From contig CAUJFJ010000070.1 of NCBI GenBank assembly GCA_963169675.1, forward strand, positions 1 through 39,873: a DNA stretch of 39,873 nucleotides, in the 5' to 3' direction. Numbering within the stretch: position 1 is the first letter of the stretch; every line of letters begins with the position of its first letter. The position numbers and the translations under genes are program-made. The stretch comes from Bacteroidota bacterium. Its GTDB lineage: Bacteria > Bacteroidota > Bacteroidia > AKYH767-A > OLB10. Below, one piece after another: positions 8,468 to 18,900 of this stretch. Under the pieces are notes generated by a model, which made no database searches, was not told where the DNA came from, and saw only the letters and a list, made by a program, of their open reading frames with translations.

Positions 8468-9226
8468 TTATAAAGCTAAAAGTTCATCTTTTTTTTCCAT
8501 AGCTGCTTCATAGCCGATTTCATAAATTGCCCGCGCATGTTTTGTATCGAAAACGCTATATTTTGCCAGTGCTTCCGGCTCCAGAAAAAAATCGCATTTC
8601 GCAGCTTTAATCTTGACAATATTTGATACTGACATGTGAAAACATCTCTCCAGTATTCCTGAAAATCCAGAACCTGATTTATACGGACGAATAGGATTCA
8701 CATGAACCCCAATAATCGTTTCGCATTTGTGCAGTAAAGGTTCTATGGGCAAATTGTTTAGTAATCCACCATCAACCATGGTTTTGTGATCTATAACCAC
8801 AGGACTGAATACCATAGGTATGGTGCATGATGCTGTTACAGGTTCAATTAAATCTCCGCTTTCGAAAACAACACTTTTGGCATTGGTAAAATCAGTCGCG
8901 CATACAGACAGCGGTATTGAAAGTTCCTCGAATGTTTTTACCGATAAATTGTTTCTCAAAAGTTTGCGAAAAACATCTGATTTAAGCAGACCTTTGAAAT
9001 CGAAACTGATACCTTTCATTTCAAAAATGCGGCTTTTATTCATTATCTCCAGCATTTTTTTAGGGGGCATTCCTGATGCATATAAGGCACCAATAATTGC
9101 TCCTGAGCTCGTGCCTGAAATCCGGTCAGGTTTTATGCCAAGCTCATCGAGTGCCTGAAGAACGCCGGCATGGGCAATTCCTCTGGCTCCTCCACCTGAA
9201 AGCACTAAACCTGTTTTAACTTTCAT
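8468..9226 (-). CDS. Patatin-like phospholipase
   Basis: This is a 252-residue lipid acyl hydrolase of the bacterial patatin / RssA-like group. It has the oxyanion-hole motif GGGARGIAHAG at residues about 10-20, the nucleophile elbow GTSSG near residue 40, and the Asp of the Ser-Asp dyad in DGGLLNN near residue 153. There is no signal peptide or beta-barrel domain, so it is expected to be cytosolic or membrane-peripheral, unlike the secreted patatin-translocator fusions. It is the last gene of the minus-strand run that begins with the AI-2E-type permease, 33 bases after the GtrA-like gene. The substrate is not known. Confidence 0.92.
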   Translation of the reverse strand: MKVKTGLVLSGGGARGIAHAGVLQALDELGIKPDRISGTSSGAIIGALYASGMPPKKMLEIMNKSRIFEMKGISFDFKGLLKSDVFRKLLRNNLSVKTFEELSIPLSVCATDFTNAKSVVFESGDLIEPVTASCTIPMVFSPVVIDHKTMVDGGLLNNLPIEPLLHKCETIIGVHVNPIRPYKSGSGFSGILERCFHMSVSNIVKIKAAKCDFFLEPEALAKYSVFDTKHARAIYEIGYEAAMEKKDELLAL

Positions 9227-9259
9227 ATACCGGATTGGTTCATTTGAAGGTGCAAAGTA

Positions 9260-9697
9260 TTATTTTTTGGTGACTTTAAACGAATAAAATTTATGAATGA
9301 TAAAACTCAGTACACCAATTGAAAGTGCCGAAAATACCCTCGCAATAGTTGGAAACCAGTCAAGTACCTTAATGAGAAAGCTCATCATGAAGTAGTTCAT
9401 TACCAAAACAAATAATGCTACAACTACATACCTTGCCAGTTGATGTACTCCTCTTAAATCTGATTCCGTAAAAACCAGATATTTAGTTATCAGAAAGTTG
9501 GTAATTAAACCACAGGTATATGAAAACATGAGAGAGGCTGTGGGTGCAGAAAGCGTAACAATTCTGAAAAAATGAACATCCTGCTTCTGATAGATGAAGT
9601 TGAATGTTACAAAATAAACTGCAACATCTACTCCGGTAGCTAAACCGGCAGAAAAGAAATACCGTACAATTTTATTATCAAGAATTTTTTGAATCAT
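9260..9697 (-). CDS. GtrA-like membrane protein
   Basis: This small polytopic protein (145 residues, four predicted membrane helices) is of the GtrA/DPMS family, whose members are thought to help move or present polyprenyl-linked sugars across the inner membrane. The N-terminal stretch KILDNKIVRYFFSAGLATGVD is typical, and it has the basic C-terminal end HKFYSFKVTKK. The start is set at the ATG at 9697 (MIQKILDNK). An in-frame TTG two codons upstream would nearly touch the hldD stop and is less likely. Its position directly after hldD suggests a role in surface polysaccharide or lipopolysaccharide assembly. Confidence 0.85.
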   Translation of the reverse strand: MIQKILDNKIVRYFFSAGLATGVDVAVYFVTFNFIYQKQDVHFFRIVTLSAPTASLMFSYTCGLITNFLITKYLVFTESDLRGVHQLARYVVVALFVLVMNYFMMSFLIKVLDWFPTIARVFSALSIGVLSFIIHKFYSFKVTKK

Positions 9698-9704
9698 AAA
9701 CAAA

Positions 9705-10670
9705 CTAAAAATAGCGGTGAGGGATCAGGTAATTCGTTACATAATCTGCAATCCCTTCTTCTAATGAATGGAAGTTATTGATATAACCTGCAGATTTTAA
9801 TTTCTCCATGCTTGCCTCTGTAAAGTACTGGTACTTATCTCTAATATCCTCCGGAATATCAACAAAATTTATTTTTGGATCCGATCCGGATGCATTAAAT
9901 GTTGCCAGCGCAAGATCTAAAAATGAACGGGCTGTTCCTGTCCCAAGATTATATATACCGGAATGCTTACGGTTGTTCATTAAAAATAAACATACCGAAA
10001 CAACATCTTTAACATATACAAAGTCCCGCAACTGTTTTCCGTCTTCAAAGTCTGCACGGTGAGAACGGAATAGGTTCACCGAACCTTTCGTCTGAATCTG
10101 ATTGAATGCATGGAAAATAACAGATGCCATCCGACCTTTATGATATTCGTTGGGACCATATACATTAAAGAACTTCAATCCTGCCCAAAAGTAAGGCTTC
10201 CGTTCTTGCAGTAAAACCCACTTATCGAAATCATTTTTAGAATCACCATATGGATTCAATGGTTTTAAACTTGGAATAACATCATGATTATCCATATATC
10301 CCAAAGCTCCATCGCCATACGTTGCAGCCGAAGAAGCATACACCACTGGTAATCCAAATTCTACACAGCTATTCCACACATCTTTGGAATAATTTAAATT
10401 AAGCTTATCGAAAATTTTGCTATCAAATTCAGTTGTATCGGTTCGTGCACCAATATGAAAAATGAATTGCACCAGCTTGTGATTTTCCTTTAGCCAATCA
10501 ATAAACTCTTCCCGGTCAACCTTTGATGAAAATATTTTGCCTTCAAGATTTTTCTCCTTTTCAACATGGGAAAAATCATCCACGAGAATAATATCCCGAA
10601 ATCCTTGGTGGTTAAGGGCCGAAACCAAACAGCTTCCTATGAATCCTGCGGCACCTGTAACAATTATCAT
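9705..10670 (-). CDS. hldD: ADP-L-glycero-D-manno-heptose 6-epimerase
   Basis: This enzyme of the short-chain dehydrogenase/epimerase type converts ADP-D-glycero-manno-heptose to the L-glycero form for lipopolysaccharide inner core. It has the Rossmann NAD(P) motif GAAGFIGS near the N-terminus, SSAATYGDG (about residues 112-120) and the catalytic Tyr-Lys pair in NPYGDSKNDFD. The 321-residue length and the PLNPYGDSK block match HldD/RfaD rather than UDP-galactose epimerase, which is the main alternative. Its start codon overlaps the mqnD stop (ATGA, 4 bases). Confidence 0.9.
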   Translation of the reverse strand: MIIVTGAAGFIGSCLVSALNHQGFRDIILVDDFSHVEKEKNLEGKIFSSKVDREEFIDWLKENHKLVQFIFHIGARTDTTEFDSKIFDKLNLNYSKDVWNSCVEFGLPVVYASSAATYGDGALGYMDNHDVIPSLKPLNPYGDSKNDFDKWVLLQERKPYFWAGLKFFNVYGPNEYHKGRMASVIFHAFNQIQTKGSVNLFRSHRADFEDGKQLRDFVYVKDVVSVCLFLMNNRKHSGIYNLGTGTARSFLDLALATFNASGSDPKINFVDIPEDIRDKYQYFTEASMEKLKSAGYINNFHSLEEGIADYVTNYLIPHRYF

Positions 10671-11509
10671 ATACTGGAATTATTAAATATGGGTTCTGTT
10701 AATTCTGGAATTAATTGGTATTCAATACCTTTTTTAAGTAGAAAAAGTATCGCTTCGCGGCCATGTGCCCCCAAATCTACTGAAAATTCATTTACATAAA
10801 GTCCAATATGTGAAGCAATTACTTCGTCTTCCATTTCTTGTGAATGTTCTTTTATGTAGTAGGAGCTTTCCGATGGATTTTTCCAAGCATACCCAATACT
10901 TTGTCTGATCATGGCATCTATTTCATTGCGCTCATTTTCAGGCATGCTTCGGTTGGCTGCAATGCATCCAAGTGGTAGTGGAAGCTGCATCTGATCTTCC
11001 CACGATTCACCTAAATCGATGAGCTTTGTCAATCCTTGACTTTCATAGGTGAACCTTCCTTCATGTATAAGCAAACCGGCAATAACTTCTTCTTCCATAA
11101 CTGCCTTGCTTATGGTTGCAAAATGCATGGCTTTTTTATTCTTGATTCCAGGGAATAAAACTGATAATAATAAATTTGCAGTAGTATGTATTCCTGGAAT
11201 TGCAACCAGTCCTTCTTGCAGCATTTTTGCCGGCAATGGCTGTTTGGAGACAAGTATTGGTCCAACTCCCTTGCCTAATGCACTTCCGGAATTTAAAATT
11301 ACATAGTTTTTTGAAACATGCGCATATGCACCAAAACTGATTTTGGTAATATCGAGTTTGCCCTCCTGAGCCATGAGATTCAGTTGTTCAACATCTTCCA
11401 TGACTACCTCAAATTCGTATTCTCCGGTGTCGATCCGGTTATTAACTATTGCATCAAATATGAAAGTATCGTTGGGACAGGGCGAAAATCCTAAAGTTAA
11501 TTTTTTCAA
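10667..11509 (-). CDS. mqnD: 1,4-dihydroxy-6-naphthoate synthase (futalosine pathway)
   Basis: This enzyme turns cyclic de-hypoxanthine futalosine into 1,4-dihydroxy-6-naphthoate in the futalosine route to menaquinone. The 280 residues show the family start LTLGFSPCPNDTFIFDAI and later LPLPLGCIAANRS, and the periplasmic-binding-protein-like fold is implied by the family. The start is TTG at 11509: upstream to the in-frame stop there is no ATG or GTG, and the N-terminus is where the family begins. It lies 12 bases after the AI-2E-type gene and overlaps hldD by 4 bases, so it is in an operon. The other futalosine genes are not in the window, apart from a UbiD-family decarboxylase at 33.6-35.5 kb that could serve the same pathway. 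Confidence 0.92.
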   Translation of the reverse strand: MKKLTLGFSPCPNDTFIFDAIVNNRIDTGEYEFEVVMEDVEQLNLMAQEGKLDITKISFGAYAHVSKNYVILNSGSALGKGVGPILVSKQPLPAKMLQEGLVAIPGIHTTANLLLSVLFPGIKNKKAMHFATISKAVMEEEVIAGLLIHEGRFTYESQGLTKLIDLGESWEDQMQLPLPLGCIAANRSMPENERNEIDAMIRQSIGYAWKNPSESSYYIKEHSQEMEDEVIASHIGLYVNEFSVDLGAHGREAILFLLKKGIEYQLIPELTEPIFNNSSI

Positions 11510-11521
11510 AATGTTTAGTAG

Positions 11522-12610
11522 TTATAGCTGTGGTTGCTGTTTGATGGGTTTCTTTTTTGCTTTTAACTTATCCTCTTCTCCTATGAGAAACCCAAAAGGA
11601 CGTAATTGTTCAACGTTATCAAAAATAACTTTTAGCATTCCCAGATATGGTATAAATAACATCATCCCGGCAACACCCCATAACATTCCTCCAAAAAGTA
11701 ATGCCAGCATGGTGGCAAGCGGGTTTATAGACACAGCCGATCCTACAACTTTGGGCGTAATAAAATTGTTATCCAGAAACTGAACGAAAACGCAAACTCC
11801 AATGGCCCCTACAGCAATCCATATGGAATCTTTTGTCAGGAGTGCGATTATGACCGGAAAAATACTTCCTATTAAAACTCCAATGTAGGGAATTATATTT
11901 AACATGCCTGCTATCACTCCAAGTAAGATTGCATGTTTGATTCCGAGAATCAAAAACCCTATGCTGTTGAGAACGGCTAATATGGAAATATCAATTAATA
12001 ATCCAACTAAGTATTTTTGGGAAACCTGAGATGTTCTGTGCATAACATTCAGCAACCATTCATGCTTGTCAGGTGTAGTCATATACTTCATAAAGTCTAT
12101 GAATTTGTGCCTGTAAAAAGTAAAGAAGAATATGTAAATAGGAATCAATGTTGCGGCTGCCAGAAAACTACCCGTCGCAGAAAAAACATTACCAAATATC
12201 TGTCCCCCCGATTGCATAACTCCGATCATCTGTTCTTCCAGCCAATCGATTTGACGCTGTTCACTCACATTAAAATTCTCTGCAATCATGTGCTGCAATT
12301 CAGTGAATTTTTCAGTAAGTTTCAGATTGAGCAAGGGCAAATCTTCTGAAAAGGACATGATTTGCGAACTCAGGAAGAACAGAAACCCACCAAGCACGAT
12401 AATCATCAATAATATGCTCATCACAATGGCCAAGGTTGCAGGTATTCGCTTCGATTCTAACCACCGGCTGACCGGCATTAACAGGAAGGTGAGCAGAATG
12501 CCTAAACTCACCGGAATTAGTATGGTGCTGCCCGCAACCAGGATAAATATTATCATGATAAAAAGTAGCAGGTATCCGGTGCCCTTAATGTAAATTGGGT
12601 AATCTTTCAT
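11522..12610 (-). CDS. AI-2E family transporter (PerM/TqsA-like)
   Basis: This is a 362-residue polytopic inner-membrane protein. It has an N-terminal pair of hydrophobic segments, a hydrophilic central stretch (about residues 80-130), and a C-terminal block with the family-typical GILNIIPYIG-like segment (here AGMLNIIPYIGVLIGSIFP) and FLDNNFITPKVVGSAVSINP. Family members have been linked to AI-2 or ion export, but most have no known substrate. The start is the ATG at 12610 (MKDYPIYIKG); a TTG further upstream would overlap the candidate -7 box. It is probably the first gene of the minus-strand operon running to the patatin gene. Confidence 0.9.
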   Translation of the reverse strand: MKDYPIYIKGTGYLLLFIMIIFILVAGSTILIPVSLGILLTFLLMPVSRWLESKRIPATLAIVMSILLMIIVLGGFLFFLSSQIMSFSEDLPLLNLKLTEKFTELQHMIAENFNVSEQRQIDWLEEQMIGVMQSGGQIFGNVFSATGSFLAAATLIPIYIFFFTFYRHKFIDFMKYMTTPDKHEWLLNVMHRTSQVSQKYLVGLLIDISILAVLNSIGFLILGIKHAILLGVIAGMLNIIPYIGVLIGSIFPVIIALLTKDSIWIAVGAIGVCVFVQFLDNNFITPKVVGSAVSINPLATMLALLFGGMLWGVAGMMLFIPYLGMLKVIFDNVEQLRPFGFLIGEEDKLKAKKKPIKQQPQL

Positions 12611-12934
12611 GGGATAGTTTTGGAAAGCCAAATGTATGAAAAAGCCTTCGATTGTTGTAAGTATTTGATAATAAATATAATATGCAATTTGTTATATTTG
12701 ACAAACCATCGCTTTTTTTGGGTGAATGGCATCGGTTTTCAATACAGTTCTTTTAATTTTGTAAATAATTAACAATCAATAAATACCCTGATTATCAGAC
12801 ATCCGATTTTCACCCCAGGAAAACGAATTAAAATCCGGCTCCAAAAGTGAAACCCTTATGTGCTTTTTTCGTTAATGTGAATAAGGTGAAATACGTCGTT
12901 TCATCTGCATCTAACCTGTTTGATTACCATTTAA
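12611..12934. promoter_or_regulatory. Divergent intergenic region upstream of the biosynthetic cluster
   Basis: This 324-base region is the only stretch longer than 300 bases without a gene. On the plus strand it holds full TAnnTTTG matches at 12693-12700 (TATATTTG, with TTTG at 12664-12667 at a rather long 25-base spacing) and at 12754-12761 (TAATTTTG, no good -33 element). On the minus strand CAAATGTA at 12629-12636 is a TACATTTG box for the AI-2E gene. The plus-strand leader would be 170-230 bases long. It carries short inverted repeats: TTTTC/GAAAA (12807-12823), CCTTAT/ATAAGG (12854-12886) and TGAAA/TTTCA (12887-12903). No coding sequence or known riboswitch was recognised. Confidence 0.5.
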
Positions 12935-15900
12935 ATGATTAAGCTTTCTGCAACACAGTTGGAATTACTCTCAAAGTACAACCAAACGGATGTTGGTTTG
13001 CCTATGGACAAATGCCTGGCTCCGTTATTCGAGGAGCAATGTGCGTTGACACCGCAATCAATTGCTGTTATCCATCAGGAAGAACAATTGACGTATGAAG
13101 CATTGAATGCCAGATCTAATCAGATAGCCAATTGGCTCCTTTCAAACGGTGTAAAATCCAATCAATTGATCGGCCTTTGTGCTGAACGTTCTGTCGATTT
13201 AGTTGCAGGTGTGCTAGGCATTTTAAAAGCAGGAGGAGCTTATGTTCCTTTTGATCCAACATATCCATCCGACAGGATTGCCTATATGGTTGCAGAGTCA
13301 GATATTAAACTGGTGCTTACACAAAAACAATTCGCTCAAGTATTCTCCGGTGTCGATGCATCTGTTAAATTTCTTGATACTGAATGGAGTGATTTTGCTG
13401 CTTCTGGTTCAACTAATCCGAATGTCAAAACGTCTCATGATGATTTGGCATATGTGCTGTTTACTTCCGGTTCAACCGGGATGCCAAAAGGCGTCGGAAT
13501 GGTGCAGAAAGCTCTAATGAATCTCATAGCATGGCAGAAAACTATTCCGCATCTCGATAAATCCGCAAGAACCCTTCAGTTTTCCCCAATCAGTTTTGAT
13601 GTTTCCTTTCAGGAACTGTTCACTACCTGGACCACCGGTGGTGCATTGGTACTGATAAATGATGAAATGCGATTGAATGCAATCAAACTTCTGGAATTTA
13701 TTCAGGAATATAAAATTGAAAGATTATTTCTGCCATTTATAGCATTGCAACATTTGGCTGAAGTGGCAGTCAACAGTACTATTTATCCCGCTTCACTTAC
13801 TGATGTTATTACTGCAGGTGAACAATTACAAATTACACGTGCTGTAAATTCTTTTTTCACCAAATTACCCGGTTGCCGTTTGCACAATCATTACGGGCCT
13901 ACCGAAACTCATGTGGTAACTGCTTACACATTGAATGGAACACCTGATTCATGGCCTGCTTTGCCACCAATCGGAGTTCCCATTGCAAATACAAAAATTT
14001 TTATTCTGGATGAAAAACTGATGCCGGTAGCCATTGGTGAACAAGGCGAACTGTATGTATCAGGATTTGCTCTTGCCAGAGGTTATATTAACAGACCGGA
14101 ACTCACTGCTGAAAGATTCTTATCAAGTCCTTTTGAAAATTCGGGTTTTTCCAGAATTTATAAAACAGGTGATTTAGGACGTTACTTGTCTGATGGCTCC
14201 ATTGAATATCTGGGACGTGCAGACAACCAGGTTAAAGTCCGCGGTTACAGAATTGAATTAGGTGAAGTTGAAATTGCGATTTCTAAAAATAATGCCGTTG
14301 CTCAGGTAGCCGTAACAGTGCGAGAAGATGAACCTGGCGATAAACGACTGGTTGCCTATATTGTTCCTTCGGAAAATTCGAAACTAACGGTTGCGGATAT
14401 ACGAAAAACTATTTCAGGGAATTTGCCTGAATATATGATGCCATCCTCTTTTGTTTTTCTCAATACTTTACCAAAAACTCCAAGTGGAAAAATTGATCGC
14501 AAATCACTGCCCAAACCGGACGAAAAAAGACCGGAAATAGGCACGCTGTTTGTTCAGGCAGCAACACCCGATGAAATTGCGATTTCCCGTTTATGGTCGA
14601 AATTATTACGAATTGATAGAGTTGGAATTGATGATAATTTCTTTGATTTGGGTGGGAATTCATTGCTTGCACTGCAGGCAATAGCAATTCTCCGACAGGA
14701 AAATGGAATGGATATTCCTGTTGTAAAATTATACCAGCAACCAACTGTTAGAGGCTTGTTGAAAGCTCTGGCAGGAACAACAAATCAGCAATCAGTTTTC
14801 GATAAAGCCCAAGAACGATTTTCTAAAGATGCAAACAGCAATGCATCATCCGGAAAAACTGTTGAAGATGGTATTGCAATTATAGGTATGTCGGGTCGTT
14901 TTCCCGGAGCCGACACGGTAGATCAAATGTGGCAGAATCTGCTTGATGGAAAAGAAACTACATCATTTTTTAAAGATAATGAGATCGATCCTTTCATCGA
15001 TGCTTCCGTTAAAAATGACCCATACTATGTCAAAGCCAGAGGTGTTATCAGCAATGCCGATAAATTTGATGCCGGCTTTTTTGCAGTCAACCCACGTTTG
15101 GCTGAATTAATGGACCCGCAACAAAGAGTTTTTCTGGAAGTTTGCTGGGAAGCTCTCGAAAATTCAGGTTATACCGCAGCTTCTTATCAAGGCTTGATCG
15201 GCGTTTATGCCGGGATGGGAAATAATACATACTATACCAATAATGTTATTCATCATAAAGATGCCATCGAAAGAGTTGGTTCTTTTCAGGTGATGGTGGC
15301 AAATGAAAAAGATTATATCGCTACCAGAATAAGTCACGTAATGAACTTAACTGGTCCCGGACTAAGCATCCATACTGCATGTTCTACTTCTCTGACCGCT
15401 GTTGCAACTGCATGCCAGTCGTTGTGGAATAAGCAATGTGACATGGCCATTGCCGGTGGAATAGCAATTACCAGTCCGGTGAATAGCGGTCATATTTATC
15501 AGGAAGGCGGAATGTTTTCTGAAGATGGACACACCCGTTCATTTGATGCAGGTGCCCGTGGCACTGTATTCAGTGATGGTTCGGGAGTGGTGATATTAAA
15601 AAGATATAAAGAGGCACTTGCTGATGGAGATACTATTTATGCTGTTATCAGAGGTGTAGGAGTCAATAACGATGGTTCTGAAAAAGCTAGTTTTACTGCG
15701 CCATCTGTTGAGGGTCAGGCCAATGTTATTGCTATGGCTCAAGCGAGTGCAAATGTGTCTCCGGAATCTATTTCATATATTGAAACACACGGAACAGCAA
15801 CTCCATTGGGTGATCCTATTGAAGTGGAAGCTTTAACTTTGGCATTTAGAGGAGGTACCGACAAAAAACAATTTTGTGCAATTGGTTCCGTGAAGTCGAA

Positions 15901-18900
15901 TTTCGGACATCTTACTGCAGCTGCCGGCATTACCGGATTAATTAAAACAGCTCTTGCGCTTAAACATAAAGTTCTTCCAGCTTCCATACATTATAGTTCA
16001 CCAAATCCTGCAATCAACTTTACCGATTCTCCGTTTTTTGTGAACGATAAACTTACAAAATGGAAAGATGGTGAAACTCCAAGAAGGGCAGGAGTGAGTT
16101 CCTTCGGAGTAGGAGGTACCAATGTTCACATTGTGGTTGAAGAAGCTCCAGCTGCATTGCCTTCAGGTCCTTCGCGATCAAAGCATTTGTTGTTGCTCTC
16201 AACTAAAGGTAAAGAAAATCTGGATGTTGCAACGGCTAATTTGCAACATGCACTTGAAAATAATCAGGGAATAAATATAGCTGATTCAGCATATACTTTA
16301 CAAACCGGAAGGATTTCGTTTGCTAATAGAAAGTTTGTTGTTTGCGACAGCCATGAAAACGCTATTCAGGAATTAAAGTCGAGAAATCCATTGCGGACTT
16401 CTGCCCGTAGTTTGGAATCAGTTTCTTCAGGAGTAGCATTTATGTTCCCTGGTCAGGGCTCACAATATGTGGGAATGGGCAGTAGTTTGTATCGCGATGA
16501 AATTGTTTTCAAAGAAGCAATTGACAGGTGTGCAGAATTATTAACTCCCCATTTGGGAATTGATATCAAAACAATTTTGTATCCTGTTAAAGGTGAAGAA
16601 GCAAACTCAGCTTCTAAACTCCAGGAGACCTGGCTCACACAACCTGCCTTATTTACCATAGGGTATGCGCTGTCAAAATTATGGATGAGCTGGGGTATTG
16701 AACCCAAGGCATTAGTGGGTCATAGCATCGGCGAATTTGCAGCCGCTTGTATCGCCGGAATTATGTCACTTGAAGATGCTGTGATGCTTGTTGCCAACAG
16801 AGGCAAACTGATGCAGGCTCAACCAAAGGGCTCCATGCTTTCTGTCCGGATGGCAGCTTCTGAAGTAAGTAATTTCCTGAAGGATGGCTGTTCAATAGCA
16901 GCTATAAATGGACCCAATTTGTGTGTTATTTCAGGCAATGATGAAGCAATCAGCGCAATAAAAATTATACTGGAATCGAAAGAGATTGTTTGCAAGCCGT
17001 TGTTTACTTCGCATGCATTCCATTCTCCAATGATGGATCCGATTATAGGACCATTTAAAAAATTGGTTGCTTCAGTTAAACTTCAAATGCCATCTATTCC
17101 CGTTGTATCGACAGCAACAGGTAAGTGGTTAACCGATGAACAGGCTATTGATCCTGCATATTGGGCTAATCATCTCAGGTTGCCGGTTCACTTTGCTGAC
17201 GGAATAAAAGAAATCTGGAGCAAACACGAAGCCATGTTTCTGCTTGAAATGGGCCCACGGAATACAGCAACCATGTTGGCACGTCAACAGGCTACTGATC
17301 TGAAAAAACAGTTTGCAGCTCCCTCTTTGCCTGATAACTGCGAAGCAGATGCTGAATGGGTATCCATGCTTTCTGCAATCGGTCAGTTGTGGCTTGCGGG
17401 AATTTCCATTAGCTGGAATGAATTTTACGCTCTTGAAAACCGGAAGCATGTCCCTTTGCCAACTTACCCTTTCGAAAGAAAACGTTATTGGGTAGATCCA
17501 CTGGTGCCGGCAACACAAGTAAATACATTTCATGCTTATCAGCCGTTTGCTGATAGCAACAATAATTTTAATCAGGAAGTATCAAACATAGAATTAACAA
17601 ATTCAACACCAATATTTATGAGTACCACTTTGCGTAAAGACCGAATAGTTTCTGAATTAAGAAACGTAATGGAAGAAGCTTCTGGAATTGAATTGGCAGG
17701 AGCTGACGAGAATTCCTCATTCATGGAATTAGGAATGGATTCTCTGTTCCTGACTCAGGCTGCTCTTACAATTTCTAAGAAATACGGCACAAAAATTACT
17801 TTCCGTCAGTTGAATGAGAGCTTTTCTTCATTAGCTGCTTTAGCAACACACATCGATCAGCAATTACCTGCTGAAGCAGCCCCCGTTGCTGCACCAGCTA
17901 TGCAGCCATCTGCAAACATGCAGCAACCGCAACCTGTCTATAATGCACCAATGCCACAGGTTACTGCAGGCAATCAAAGCAATATGCAATGGCTAATCAC
18001 TCAACAGTTGCAAGTCATGCAGCAGCAATTAGCAATGATGAGTGGAATGCCGCAGCAGGCTGCACCAGTTATGCAGCATGCAAAACCATCTCCGGCACCA
18101 GTTGCTTCTTCATCACCTGTTTCGGGCAATGGTGTTGCCGATAAAAAACTGAATATTGCAGAAGTTAGTGAAAACGAAAAAGCTGAATTGGCGAAACCTT
18201 TCGGAGCTATTGCCAGAATTGAAAAAGCAGTGAGTTCTGAATTATCTGCTGATCAGCAAAAATGGATGGCGGAATTTACACGCAGGTATAACGCAAAAAC
18301 TGCTAAGTCAAAATCTTATACTCAGGATCATCGTGCTCATTTAGCCGACCCTCGTGTGGTTACCGGATTTAAGCCAACTATTAAGGAATTAATTTATCAG
18401 ATGGTGGTTGATCGTTCTAACGGTTGCCGCGTATGGGATATTGATGGCAATGAATATGTCGATGTTCTGAATGGATTTGGCTCAAATTTTCTGGGCTATG
18501 GATCTCCGGTGATTATGAAAGCCGTGGAAGAACAATTGAAAAATGGTATTGAACTTGGCCCACAACATCCTTTAGCTGGAGAAGTTGCCAAAATGATCTG
18601 CGATTTCACCAGTTATGATCGCGCAGGCTTCTGTAATACCGGATCGGAAGCAGTTCTTGGTGCCATGCGTATCGCAAGAACCGTTACCGGTAAAAGTACT
18701 ATCGTTTGTTTCAATGGTTCTTATCATGGAATTAATGATGAAGTAATTGTTAGAGGTACTAAAAAACTGAAGTCGTTTCCTGCAGCTGCCGGAATTCTCC
18801 CTGAGTCCGTTGAGAATATGCTGGTGCTCGATTATGGAACAGATGAAACACTCGAAATAATTCGCCAGCGTGCCGATGAAATTGCAGCTGTAATGGTTGA

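Noticed and set aside
12611-12934. A small gene or known riboswitch in the leader
   Set aside because: No convincing coding frame and no recognisable conserved riboswitch core were seen; only short inverted repeats.
16400-17700. Ketoreductase or dehydratase domain between AT and ACP
   Set aside because: The stretch after the acyltransferase leads straight to PLPTYPFERKRYW and the ACP, with no NADP-binding motif or room for such a domain.
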